From Heterohyrax brucei (taxonomy: Eukaryota > Chordata > Mammalia > Hyracoidea > Procaviidae): 64,000 bases of DNA. The notes under the pieces are model-generated. The model saw only the letters and a program-made list of their open reading frames with translations, had not been told where the DNA came from and searched no databases. The position numbers and the translations under genes were made by a program. The DNA lies in the NCBI GenBank assembly GCA_028571685.1, contig CM053162.1, positions 6,390,001 through 6,454,000 of the forward strand, given 5' to 3'. Positions 1-10,348 of this stretch are shown piece by piece; position 1 is the stretch's first letter, and the number at the start of each line of letters is the position of its first letter.

Positions 1-371
1 GACTTTTTGTTTCTTCCTACAGTCCAGTGGGCTACAAGTCCTAATTCAGGGAATCAATTCCAGAGGAAGGCTTTCTCTCTTGGCTCTGAAGGAAGGTCCT
101 TGTCACCAATCTTTCCCTGGACTGGGAACTTCTGAGGTGCAGGGGCCCCAGGTCCAAAGGACCTGCTCTGCTCCCTGCACTGCTGCTGTCCTGATGGTAT
201 GAGGTCCCCAACTCTCTGCTTTTCTCTTTCCTTTATCTCCTGAGAGATCACCTAAAGACACAATAAAATCTTACAGATTGAGTTCAGCCTCACTAACACA
301 ACTAGTGCCCATCGTCCCTCATTGACATCACAGAGGCAGGATTTACAACACACAGAAACATCACACAATGC
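1..371 (-). mobile_element. MaLR-type solo LTR, antisense, cut by window edge
   Basis: Read on the minus strand, this matches the three plus-strand LTRs at 2962, 23895 and 32414. Shared blocks include the segment before 'ggcaggatttacaacaca', the 'cctcactaacacaac' block and the 'gaaggaaggtccttgtc' block. These LTRs resemble the ERVL-MaLR (MLT/MST-like) group. The LTR terminus with the terminal TG/CA lies left of the window, so the copy is incomplete here. It is a fossil. It abuts a plus-strand RTE fragment that begins at about 373. Confidence 0.7.
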
Positions 372-372
372 C

Positions 373-473
373 AAAAGAAGAAGACCCTCAAAGAGATGGA
401 TTGACACAGTGGCTGCCACAATGGGCTCAAGCATAACAGTATTTATAGCATGGAGCAGGACCAACAACAACAA
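373..473 (+). mobile_element. 3' end of RTE/BovB-like LINE
   Basis: The block 'gatggattgacacagtgg' followed by 'aatgggctcaagcataaca' and a terminal 'aacaacaacaa' run matches the 3' end of the RTE copies at 31.9-35.6 kb and 60.5-63.2 kb. Only the last 100 bp or so is present, so the copy is strongly 5'-truncated. A reading frame across 322-555 joins antisense LTR and LINE sequence by chance and is not a gene. Confidence 0.75.
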
Positions 474-939
474 TTCTCCAGAAGATTATGCTTTGATTTG
501 TTCAAATCTTTACCAAGAGCTGTTTGTTTTGGAAAATCACATGGCCCGTAGGTAATGTCCCTAATTGTGTTTACGTGATCAGTCCTGCAGGCCTGAGCCA
601 GTTTGTGCTATGGCTGTCACTGTCAGGAGACAAGGTTTTGTTGCAAGTACTGCATCATGACATTCTGCCAAGCAGTTTTGCTCAAAGATGCATTTTACAT
701 TGATTCCATCACTAATCATTTTGTAATTTATTTTCCTTTAGATTCCACTTAGGATATTATGCAGATGATTTGCTTAAATTATGTATATAGGTAACTTATT
801 TTATCTCTGAATTTCATTTTTGCATAGTAACGAAGCTAATGACAAGCTATTTTTAAATGAGATTCAATTCAGAAAACATAGTAACCCCTTATATAAACAA
901 GTCTACACACAGCAGATAGGTTTATCTTCCTAAAGCACA
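474..939. other. Unassigned AT-rich sequence
   Basis: I recognise no repeat, RNA gene or coding segment here. Confidence 0.4.
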
Positions 940-1545
940 GCTCAAATAATGTCATTTACCTGTTCAGGGAAGTTCATTGGCTCCTCACTGCCTATGACAT
1001 ACAGTTCAAACTCCCAGGATTAACACTCAAGGCTCTTAGAAATATCCCAAGTTAATTTTCTAGCCACAGTCTCTGTTGCGAGGCATGTCTCCTGCCACCA
1101 TACCATGACCCCATTAAACTAGACTAGTCAGCCTTTCTGCAAAGGCATACTACACATTGCACTCTATGCATTGCCTCATGCTTTTGCTTTTTTTAATCCA
1201 TCCATAGCTTTCTGAATTCAATTCCAACTTCAAGGACCAGTTCAAATTCCATTTCTTCCATGAAATATAACTTTAACCCATCCCCTCCTATCCCATATGT
1301 CTCTTTCTCTCTGTATATATGTATACACACACACATCCCACATATATGCACACATACATATTATTGTATATCAGCACCGTTTCTTTGGTGGTGTAGTTGA
1401 CCAAATATTTGTCTCACCTCACTTGCTAGTCTACAAGCTCTCTGAAGGCAGGTATGATTTCTTATTCATTTTTGGTCCTTCTCTAAGGCTAAGCAAAGTA
1501 TGTGACCCACAGAGAATGTTCAATACATATTCATTAAATTGAACC
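940..1545 (+). mobile_element. L2 LINE 3' end
   Basis: The order of blocks follows the L2 3' region: 'gctcctcactgcctatgac', a 'caaactccc' block, 'caaggaccagttcaaattcc', then 'ctctctgaaggcaggtatg' and a final 'tgttcaatacatattcatt', equivalent to the L2 'gctcaataaatatttgttg' end. It is divergent, as expected for a pre-eutherian LINE. A short CA/TA microsatellite at about 1308-1340 interrupts it. Confidence 0.75.
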
Positions 1546-2961
1546 GACCTGTTAGTAAATGAGAAAGACAAGCCAGGTACTATCATCTTTCTTTCACCAA
1601 TGTGGAAATTGGGCTCTAAAGGAGTTTTTGAAAGGTCTTTTAATTTGTAGCACTGGAGGAGGCATGCTGCAGACATGAGTGGAAGAAATTGTCTACTTCT
1701 GGCTCATGAAAAGCCTAGATCTATACCTAGAACACAGAGAGGTTGGCCTACATTTTTCTTTGCTGAAAGAAAACAAAAGTCCTTATTTCTGAATCAGCTT
1801 TCAGCTATAAGGATTTGTATTTATATGACTATACACCACTGGTGATGTCAAATCTTCCAGCTCTTAAAACCTTACCACCAAATTAGGCTACAGGTTCCCT
1901 TCTTTGAGATCTGGGGTACCAGAGAACCCATCTAGAATATGACCTGATTTCCTCAAACCATCCCAGGCCTGCCTTATGGTGGAGGGTCAGGCTGCAGCTG
2001 CACTCCCTGGCACGGCTCCAGACCTGATGGAACCATCCATCACAGCTGAAGTCTGCCCTTCTAGCATGCCTCTTGAGTTGGAAACAGAAGTGGCCTTTTA
2101 ACAGAACATTGTCTCAGGATTATGTGAAGCAAAGCTGACAGAGAAAGGAAGATTCATTCCTGACACCAATCATACTAATATCTGTCACGAAAATGACATT
2201 TTCCCTTTAATGATGAAAAATGCATCAGGAAAGACAGAGGAGAATGAGCAATTTTCACATGCCGCTCTAGTCCAATTGGGAGCAAACTTTTGTGGAAACT
2301 GTTGGTTTCAATTTGAGAAGAATGGAGGTGGATGGCTGGTTGGTTTCTGAACAAAAGCAACTGTAATTTAGTTTGGAGGAGAAGGTGCAAATAGATGGAA
2401 GCCTGTGGCTTAGGTAGTGTCACTGAGCAAGTGACTAATTTTTCATTAGATTCTCTACTTCCCCCCACCCCCAACAGAACTGCCTGTTTCTTTTAAGCTC
2501 CAGGCAGGGGACTGGCAGGGACCTTCAGGGCAGGCAGCCACATTGCACCATATTAGGCTGCACACGTCTAATAAAGCACACAGGCGTTCAAACTGCTTAG
2601 CATTTTGGAGCTCCCTTCATATGCTCTGTATTGCTTGGAAGGACTAGAGTAGAATACTCCAGTCTACAAGACAGTGTCACTGTGAGTTTACAGGGTCTGC
2701 TGTTGGAGACGCTCCGTGGATGAGAGAAGGTAACTGAACACACAAAGCCGGTGGCAGCACAGAGCCTGGCTGGTGGTGTTAGTCTGGCAAACGTGTTTCT
2801 GGCAGTTAGAGAAGCCACGAATTGCTGCCTGAAGCAGAGTAGCTGTTTCCTAGCAAGTCACAGATACTTACCTACAAGTCTATTGCTTATGAAGGTGCTA
2901 GGTGCTGACACCTATGTAATATACTTTTTTTCTTCTCTCAGTCTTTGCCTTGGGCAGGGTC
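1546..2961. other. Mostly unassigned sequence, possible MIR trace
   Basis: Positions 1575-1650 vaguely resemble the MIR core, but too weakly to call. The remainder, including a C-rich stretch at 2460-2475, shows nothing I can assign. Short open frames here lack splice context or recognisable protein motifs. Confidence 0.4.
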
Positions 2962-3419
2962 TGCCCCTCATGGGTTGAATTGTGTCCCCCAGAAATGTCC
3001 ATGTTGATTTGATTAGGCTGTCGGTCCCAATATGGTGCCCTTCCTCCCATGTGTTGTGAATCCTGCCTCTATGATATTGACGATGGAGAATGCTTTGCAG
3101 CTGTGTTAGTGAGGCAGGCCCCAAGCTACAAGCTTGTGGAACATAGGGAAAAAAGCGAGCGGAGGAAGCTGGGAACCTCACACCACCGAGAGAGAAGCAC
3201 TGAGAGCAGAGCACATCCTTTGGACCAGAGGTTCCTGTGCCGAGATGCTCTCACTGGATCTGGACTCAGCCTACTGGACTGTGATGATTTATCATTCCAA
3301 ATGGACTTACAATTTGTAAATGGATTTGTGGCTTACAGGACTGTGTCAATAAAGCCTCTCTTCATGAAACCTTCCACTCGTAGTATTTTCTGTTACAGCA
3401 GTACCAGGTGACTAAGACA
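2962..3419 (+). mobile_element. MaLR-type solo LTR
   Basis: It begins near 'gggttgaattgtgtccccc' and ends with 'ggtgactaagaca', the characteristic 3' end of MLT/MST-type LTRs. It shares most blocks with the LTRs at 23895 and 32414 but has a different middle segment (3250-3350). No internal region or second LTR is present, so it is a solo LTR fossil. No target-site duplication is obvious. The 120-codon frame at 3049-3411 lies wholly inside the LTR and is not a gene. Confidence 0.75.
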
Positions 3420-4149
3420 GCCTCTCACAACAAAGGTGAGAAAGGCCGGACGCTCACGTTCCTGTCTCTGTTGCAGCTGTGTATGGCTGCGTTACAGTGT
3501 GAGGACCACGTAGTTCTCCCCAATCAAAAAGAAGCGTGTCCACTGTTCCCAGCCCCCTCTGTTTGCCTTGATCATAGCTGAGTGATGGTGTGATGACTGT
3601 GGGCTGGGTCCACTTTCAATTCATGAAAGTGAAAATCTCCATCCTGAGGATGACGCAGACTAAGTCCAGTGAGACCCTGGATCCAGGAGGACATTGCTGA
3701 GTTTTTGGGCACCCTACCTTCAGTCTTCTCTGATATCTTTATGGTTAAACAATAACATTAATATGAGTCTTGATTACCACTGACAGCCAAAAGCATCCTA
3801 AGCATTACATTCTGGTTTCATCAGGAAAATAGAGACATTAAATTTATGAAGATGAATTTGCTTTTAGATTTGTTTGTTTGGCCTCAAAGTGGTCTCACCC
3901 ACTTGTCTTCGGCCCTCCTTCCCCGGCACTTTATTTCTTCAGACGTATAAATACCGGCACACAGGGGCTGATAACGCACTGAGAATAATAATAACTGGAG
4001 TTGGGATAGTTCCAAAGTTTTTGCACTTTCAGAATTCTTTTTCTCATTAATTAACGGAACTCTTACTAGTTAGCTAACCTGCCAGTGAGCAACTCAGCAT
4101 CATGACCTTCTTTAAAAGAAGGAAAACGAGTCATCTCTTCTTTTTCTTT
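3420..4149. other. Unassigned sequence
   Basis: I assign no repeat here. Positions 3905-3985 are relatively CpG-rich and contain 'cgtataaata', which resembles a TATA box, but nothing downstream supports a promoter. Confidence 0.3.
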
Positions 4150-4480
4150 TTCTTGTTTTCCTTGCGTTAAAATGAAAGTTTACAATTCAAGTTTCTCACA
4201 CAAAAACTTACATTTTGTTATGTGACCCTAGCTGTTCTCCCTACCCTGTGACAGCACACTCTTCCCTTCTATACTGTATTTCCCATGTCCATTCAACCAG
4301 CTTCTGTCCCCCTCTGCCTTTTCATCTCAGCTCTGACCAGGATCTGTCCAGTTAGTCTCAGATATTTACTTAAGCCGAGAAGCACACTCTTCACCAGTAT
4401 CATTGTATGTCTTATATACCAGTTCAGTCTCCGTTGGAAGAGGTAGCTTCCGGAATGGTTTTGAAAACTCAGTCATTTCT
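4150..4480 (-). mobile_element. L1 3' UTR fragment, antisense
   Basis: The order 'tgaaagtttacaattcaa', 'cccatgtccattcaacca', 'cttttcatctcagctctga', then 'aagccgagaagcacactc' follows the antisense of an L1 3' UTR type that I associate with elephant genomes. Only the 3'-most portion remains. Assignment is by memory of the family. Confidence 0.6.
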
Positions 4481-5399
4481 AACCCTGTGTATACAGGAGT
4501 GAGCTCTGTCTATCCCTCTCCTCCCCCAATATTCTCACTGTCAAATGGACTTTAGTCCACCAGTAATGTGATTTCAAAAGGTTTTCAATTATTTACTTAG
4601 CCTCGAAGCAATACATATACAAATGCATCTTTATAAGTCTCAATTCCTAACAGGAATCCCTGTAAATAAGCAAGGCCACACTGTTCACATCCTCTGTGTG
4701 GTACAAACATGCTATCGTTCCCTAATATCCTTAGCCTTGCTCCCCTCTTCAAGCCCTACATTCTTTCAGATAAGGAAGAACTCTCCAAAATATAACTCAA
4801 AGAATCAAAGTGACCTCTAAGCTCTGAAAAATGATGCTCAGACCTCCACTTTAGGAGAGAAAAGGATGTACCTAGACTGTTTCCAGGGAGGGAGCTGCAG
4901 AGAGCAGGAGAAAGCACCCTGTCTGGAAGCTAGGGTGCTGATGCCATGAACTAAGGATGTGACCCCCCACAGAGCGCTGTCTCAGCCCCACTATGAACTC
5001 TTGTCAGCAGAAATAAGCTCTCGCTCCTGGAGGGTGCTAGATTTGCCTGAGCTCCACTGACAGTCCAAGGGCAAGGACTGCGTTTTGTCCATGGGTCCAG
5101 TCCACAAATGCAGTCAGCTCCTTGAGAGGAGGGTAACCCAAGGAGGACCTGACGAGGCCTGTCAACTCCCCTCCCCACCTTGTTCTTTTCACTCATACAG
5201 AAGAACATGGTAAACCCTTGTGACAGCTACCCTGCCAAATGCCCACTATCAGATGCATTGGAGGAATCCCATGTTTATTGGAGAAGGCAAACAGGAAAAC
5301 AGCTGAAAAATCACTCCAAACTCCACCTAAGTTAGAAATTCTAGCTTCCTAACAATGATGGAAATTAAACACTGTCTGAGAGAACTTAAGCAGTATGCA
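4481..5399. other. Unassigned sequence
   Basis: Nothing recognisable. Positions 4840-5210 are moderately GC-rich and carry short frames on both strands without supporting features. Confidence 0.35.
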
Positions 5400-5510
5400 C
5401 TGTTGTTGTTATCAGGTGCCATTGAATTAACTTCAGCCAATAGTGACCTTCCATACAATGGAATAAAACACTGCCTGGTTCTATGCCATCTTCATGATTG
5501 TTGATACACG
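5400..5510 (-). mobile_element. 3' end of RTE/BovB-like LINE, antisense
   Basis: It starts with 'ttgttgttatcaggtgcc', the reverse complement of the RTE 3' terminus, followed by 'gaataaaacactgcctggtt' and 'ccatcttcatgattgttg'. It is a short 5'-truncated copy, related to the tail of the long copies in this window. Confidence 0.75.
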
Positions 5511-5679
5511 TTATCTTAATTTATACATGCAGTTCTGTTTATGGAGTAGATAAGAAGCTTCAAAAGCAGAAAGATTACCTCTCTCTGCACAAACACCTGT
5601 AAGAATCATAGTACATATCAAAATGTTGGATCAATATAACGAATTTTACAATTTTAGTGTTTCCCAGTCATGCTGTCCA

Positions 5680-5810
5680 GCAGAGCACTTATCCCCATTT
5701 GACAGATGAGCAAACTGAGACTAATATTTGTAAAGAAAATGGACAATACTCAACAAGTAGAACGTGAAAGATCTCAGGTCTTGTACCCAGCATTTTAGCT
5801 CCCAATTCGG
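5680..5810 (-). mobile_element. MIR SINE, antisense
   Basis: The segment 'ccccatttgacagatgag' followed by 'caaactgagac' is the conserved MIR core in antisense. The flanking match decays quickly, consistent with an ancient mammalian SINE. Confidence 0.65.
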
Positions 5811-6429
5811 GTTTAATAAAACCAAGAATCTAGCTTCCATCCTTAGGAATACTTCCTGTGCTGTGGCTCATTTGAGAGGACGAGGGGTATTTACACAGGA
5901 TAATAGGAATAATTTATGAAGAACAAAGGGAAGATGATGATTCAGGAGAAGATAAAATGAGAACCAGAACCATTGTCAGGAAGCAGATCCAGTGCAAGAC
6001 TGTGATATGGAGAAAAGAAAGTCCAGAAGTCCAAAGTATCTGAGCAGTGCAGCAGGAATGGTGTTCGTCTCTTAGTGAGTTCCTGAAAAAGCAGCATTTG
6101 TTGTCCACAGAACAACCAGATGGATTCATAGACCCCCGCCAGGCTCAAGGAATACAAGAATAGTTAGCTGCCAGTATAGAAAGCACTGTGGGTAGTCCCC
6201 TGGGTGACCTTTGATGGACCTGCGTTGCCCTTCAGGTGGACTAGGAAGCCAGTTATCCCAAGTGGTATTTGTTTGGAATGAAATGTTTAGCTCCCTTGAT
6301 CTCTTGGCAGCAGGTGGCACTGTTAGATATGCTCCACCTTCCTGAAATGGCCTGCTTCTTTGGACTTCAAGACACCTTTCAGATTCCTCTTCCTCATGCA
6401 CAGTCTTCTCTGGTGTCCTTATTAAATTA
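5811..6429. other. Unassigned sequence
   Basis: No repeat family or gene recognised. The short frames at 5914-6401 on the minus strand and at 6269-6484 have no recognisable domains. Confidence 0.35.
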
Positions 6430-6735
6430 TGATGTTAACCGTCACATAGCACAACCCTTCTTCCATCTCATTTTTGCCTATTGAAGTGCTACTGGCCCCT
6501 GAAGTCATACCTCAAATCAACTTCTCATTGATGGAGTTCTCTCTGATCATTCCAGTGAGGGCTGATCTCCCTCCTGAACTCCTGCAGTGTTTTGTATCTC
6601 CTATAGCACTTGGGTGGCATAGCACATAAAGCCTACTGCCTTGTATTTCATTTGTATGTGGACATATGCTGTCCTTCCTATGAGAAGGTAAGCTTATTGC
6701 TACTAAGCTGTTACGTTTTTAATAAACTAACTTTA
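6430..6735 (+). mobile_element. L2 LINE 3' end
   Basis: The order 'cctcaaatcaacttctca', 'gttctctctgatcattcc', 'ctatagcacttgg', then 'gagaaggtaagcttattg' follows the L2 3' end in sense orientation. Divergence is high. Confidence 0.6.
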
Positions 6736-6740
6736 AAAGT

Positions 6741-6962
6741 GAAAAACCAAAACATGTCAACAAGCCCAGTGTCATCAAGTAAATTCTGACTCGTAGTGAC
6801 CCCATGTGTTACAGAGTAGAACTGTTCCATAAGGATTTCATGGCTATAATCTTTATTAAAACAGATCACCAGGCTTTGCATCCATGGTGCTGCCAGGTGT
6901 GTTCAAACCCCAACCTTTATGTTAGTAGCTGAGGACAAACCATTTGTACTATCCAGGAATTA
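6741..6962 (-). mobile_element. AfroSINE, long variant, antisense
   Basis: It begins at the RTE-like tail ('gtgtcatcaagtaaattctg', 'actcgtagtgacccc') and carries the extended body seen in several copies here ('tggctataatctttatt', 'accaggctttgcatcca'). It ends in the tRNA-like head, antisense. It forms a head-to-tail doublet with the next AfroSINE. Confidence 0.8.
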
Positions 6963-6979
6963 AAACTGACAACCACTGA

Positions 6980-7147
6980 AAATAAACAAACAAATAAAAT
7001 GAACTCTTTGCCATTGAGTCAATTCCACTGCATAGACACCCATTAGAACAGAGACGAGCTGCCCCATAGAGTTTCTAAAGGAAGGCTGGTAAATTTGAAT
7101 TGCCAGCCTTTTGATTAGCAGATGTAACACTTAACCACGATGACCCC
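6980..7147 (-). mobile_element. AfroSINE, antisense
   Basis: Matches the standard form: tail 'tgccattgagtcaattccac', body 'gctgccccatagagtttc', head 'ttgattagcagatgtaaca'. It lies 17 bp from the preceding copy in the same orientation, the first of four such pairs in the window. Confidence 0.8.
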
Positions 7148-7194
7148 TAAAGCTGAATAAGACCCTTTAAATCATCTGAATCAATGTCATCATT

Positions 7195-7272
7195 TCACAT
7201 GATGTGTGAAAATATATGCATCCAAATATGCCTTCCTTTAACAAGTTCTACATACATTGTTCCATGCCATGA
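7195..7272 (-). repeat. Short L1-UTR-like segment repeated at 7673
   Basis: About 65 bp around 'gaaaatatatgcatccaa' and 'ctacatacattgttccatgc' recurs with few differences at 7673-7745, the start of the longer antisense L1 fragment. It is probably a separate piece of the same L1 3' UTR. Confidence 0.6.
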
Positions 7273-7654
7273 GTAATCTAAGGTTGAGAAAGCTTATACA
7301 GTTTGGACAAGCTTACACAGCATTTCTAGAGTACAGCCGGAGCTCATTTGCACACTTACGTCGGTAAGTGTGCACTTGTCTAGAATGAGGCCAAAATGAA
7401 AGACTGATAGAAGAAATGATTCTTAAAAATCTCTGAGACCTGCCAGCCCATGACCAAAAGAGGCCTGGTTAGAGACACAAACAATTGATGTGGAATCCTT
7501 GAGTCAACTTTATCTGCGAGGTAGCCATTTCTTTCACCACGTGTCTGGATAGGCAGCGTAAACTGCACATGGCTTCTGTTTCTACCTAAAGGGCTTTTAC
7601 TGAGGTGCTCTTTGAACTTCTCAATAAGCAGTTGAATTCACTGTTTTTAATTTA

Positions 7655-8740
7655 AAGAAAAAAGTTTTATTTTTTGGCGAAAATATATGCACCCAATTAT
7701 GCTTTCTTTTAACAAGTCCTACATACATTGTTCCATGCCATTGGCTATGTTTTTCCCATTACATCAACATTTTTGATATTTCTGCTGTCATTGTTTCTCC
7801 TCCATTAATTTAGACTCACTGCCTCCTGAAATTCTCATCTATGATTTAGAGTTACTGTTGTCCACTTGGTCTCATAGATAATTTTTATTTTTGAAAAGTG
7901 CATGCCATTCTGTATTGTGTTTTTGTTTTTGTTTTAATAATACTGTTTTTTGTTTCAAGATGACTTCAGGGGATAGTTTCATTTCAAGGCTTAAAGAGTG
8001 TCCCAGGGCTATAGTTTAAGGAATTCTGCCAGCCTCAATGGATCCAGCAAGGCTAGAGTCTTTGGGACATTGAAGTTCTATTCCACATGTTTCCTTTCCT
8101 TCCGGGATCCATCTACTGCATCCCAATCAAAATTTTAGGTGATGGTAGCCAGGCACCATCCAGTTCTTTGAGAATGTTAGTCCTGTACCCAGCCGGGTCT
8201 CTGATTCTTGGGTTTCCCCCTTCCTCTGCTGCTCAAAGTGAGTAGGGGCTATTTGTTGTATACTGGCTGGTGACTCTTAAGCTTTCAAGACATAAGACAC
8301 TGCTCACCAAACTAGGAAATATTCTGCCAGTTGACAAAATTGTCTCACAAAACCATGTCCCTAATTTTTCAAAACAAGGAAACTAGACTCATGAAGTGTT
8401 TCGTTATGTACAAGCAGTACCAGCAGATGTAGCCCTTTTATTCCCCAACTTGTTTATTTTCCCAAAGTTATATATATCATTCACCAAATCTTTTATCTTA
8501 TGTACAGCTTGATCAGGTAACTTACATTCTTCAAGTTGTGCAATTTTCACCCATGTTTGGTGCCACTTTTCCCATCATGATAAACAAAACTTCTCTACTA
8601 CCTACAGAAAATTCCCCTTCTTCCCTTCTTATACTCATGGTAATCATCAATAATCATCAGCCTCTACATAGTCACCTATTCTTTTCATTTCATAAAAAAG
8701 GCCATGCAATGTTTGTCTTTTTGTGGTTTAGAATTTTTTT
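7655..8740 (-). mobile_element. L1 3' UTR, antisense, 5'-truncated
   Basis: Related block by block to the fragments at 58085 and 59370. Shared elements include 'ttttattttttggcgaaaat', 'tagactcactgcctcctg', 'ggtgatggtagccaggcacc', 'gctttcaagacataag' and the terminal 'cctattcttttcatttcat'. The last corresponds to the antisense of the end of the L1 coding/3' UTR region. No intact coding sequence is included. Confidence 0.7.
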
Positions 8741-9197
8741 TTAACTAGCTGACCAGGTCTGAAAATTCTTCAGATTAGTATGCTTTTACACATTAAAAAC
8801 AAACAAGCAGAAAGTCGATTCCACAATAATAAAAGAGGATTGAAAATTGCTAATATAAACCCAATAATGAAAACCGACTTTACAAAAAAAAAAAAAAAAA
8901 GCCTAAGTATGGATTTTCTCGTACCCTACACTGTAAACACTACACAGGACTTCTCTCACTGCCCCTCCCCCTGCACTCAGCAGGCTTCTGCTAGTTATTA
9001 CAGGCAGACCTCCTTACAATTAGCACAGCAATGCCAATTAATTGCAGTAATGAGCAGGCTTCACATTTAAGGAAAATCACAGCCTGATCTGGAGCAGCAG
9101 CATTTCTAGACTCAAAATGCATTCGGGAAGCAATGTTCTCAGGGGATAAGTTCTATGTCTCCAGGAAGAGGGGATGGCTCCGAGGGTTAGGGTATGG
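8741..9197. other. Unique block with homeodomain-like sites
   Basis: Apart from an A18 run at about 8883-8900, this segment shows no repeat match. Positions 8985-9070 contain 'acaattagcacagcaatgcc' followed by the palindrome 'caattaattg' (9035-9044) and 'cagtaatgag'. This arrangement of TAAT cores is common in conserved non-coding enhancers. Conservation cannot be judged from one genome. Confidence 0.3.
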
Positions 9198-9256
9198 GGT
9201 GTGTGTGTGTCTGTCTGTGTGTGTGTCTGTGTGTGTGTGTCTGTGTGCGCGCGCAT
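9198..9256. repeat. (GT)n/(GC)n microsatellite
   Basis: GT repeats broken by CTGT units end in 'gtgcgcgcgcatgc'. Alternating purine-pyrimidine sequence with a CpG block is a classic Z-DNA-prone composition. Frames over it are low-complexity artefacts. Confidence 0.9.
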
Positions 9257-10273
9257 GCCTGCGTAACGTACTGCTTATGAACCATTTTAAAGCCAGGCGC
9301 CTCCTTTAGAAAGGAGAACTGGGTCAGGGAGGAGCTTACTGGTGAAGGGAAGTGAGTGAATGCTGCTAGATAGAGGCGAGAAGAACTTTGCAAGTGCTGG
9401 AAAGGAGGCTTCTGTGTGAACAAGAGAAATGAGACTTTAGTACCACGGGGTTGGGAGAAACAGTGGGTGTATGCTTAAGGAGGATCCTCCAAGGTGGGTG
9501 CAGAGGTCCCTGCAGACACTTACACCCTGGATTGGGGAAGAGGTTTTCGAGCAAGAGTGGCGTATCACTAGATGTGTTCTGTCCCTTTGTCACCCTGCCT
9601 TCTTCCATCCTTCTCCATTTTCCTTACTAAAACCTAGGACTGCCTTCCCCTCCTGGCAGTATTTTTCTTTCTCTCACCCAAGCAATAGGCAGTGGGGAAG
9701 CAGCAGCTGCTCCTTACTAGGGAACCAAGCTCTGGTGATTCTGTCTCTGTTGGCTAAAATCACAGGGAAGTCCTGAAGCCAATTCCAAAAGGAATTACTG
9801 TTTTCCCTTGAGGACCTTCTAACATGTTTTAAAAAAAGAAAAGAAAGGAACGAAAGCCCACACACAAGGCCGTCAAAGTCTCATACATTGTGACAAAGCG
9901 GGTAATTCTGTTTTACTTAGCACACATCAAAGGAACAAATGGCCAGAGACCATGAATGTGAGCAGCTGCGTGTGCGAAGGGGTGTTGTGTGTGAGCCACT
10001 GGCACCACAGGTTGGGGCCCCGAGGCCAGGTCTTGCCCTCCATCGGTGTCTTGGGGAGAAGTGAGGCCACGGGACATATTTCCACGTGGAGCTACAGCGG
10101 ACTCTGTCTGGCCTTTCTCTTACATTCCTTTGTTTGGTTTTCATGGAAACCTGTGTTTATAGGGAAACTCAGCAGGCTTGCTACAGACAGATGTTTCCGA
10201 TCCCTGCCCCTCATCATGATAAGAATGTCCCTTTTAAAGGATGGACTGTCATTTTTATCTTTCTCTTCACCAG
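9257..10273. other. Non-repetitive block, GC above local average
   Basis: I recognise no interspersed repeat here, which is unusual for this window. Positions 10010-10105 hold several CpGs ('ggccccgaggcc', 'cacgggac', 'tccacgtgg', 'agcggac'), including an E-box 'cacgtg' at about 10083. A frame at 9952-10359 runs through the exon-like segment at 10274 but has no recognisable domain. Confidence 0.35.
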
Positions 10274-10348
10274 TGCAAGAGATTGCAGAAGTTGAAATAA
10301 ATTACCAGTGCCTCCTCCTAAACAACCAGAGGCTCTCTTTGGATGCAG
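10274..10348 (+). other. Exon-like 75-bp segment (unproven)
   Basis: It is preceded by a strong pyrimidine tract ending 'tctttctcttcaccag' and followed by 'gtgaat' directly after 'gatgcag', so both borders look like splice sites. The length is a multiple of three. One frame is open throughout, entering and leaving in the same phase; the codons read QEIAEVEINYQCLLLNNQR and then LSLDA. I do not recognise the peptide. A 75-bp open frame is common by chance, so this is only a candidate cassette exon. Confidence 0.25.

Noticed and set aside
322-555. 77-codon frame near the window start
   Set aside because: It joins antisense LTR sequence and the RTE 3' end; not a gene.
3049-3411. 120-codon frame
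   Set aside because: Lies entirely inside a solo LTR and has no known protein content.
3940-3975. TATA-like box in a small CpG-richer patch as a promoter
   Set aside because: No initiator, downstream exon or other promoter feature could be identified.
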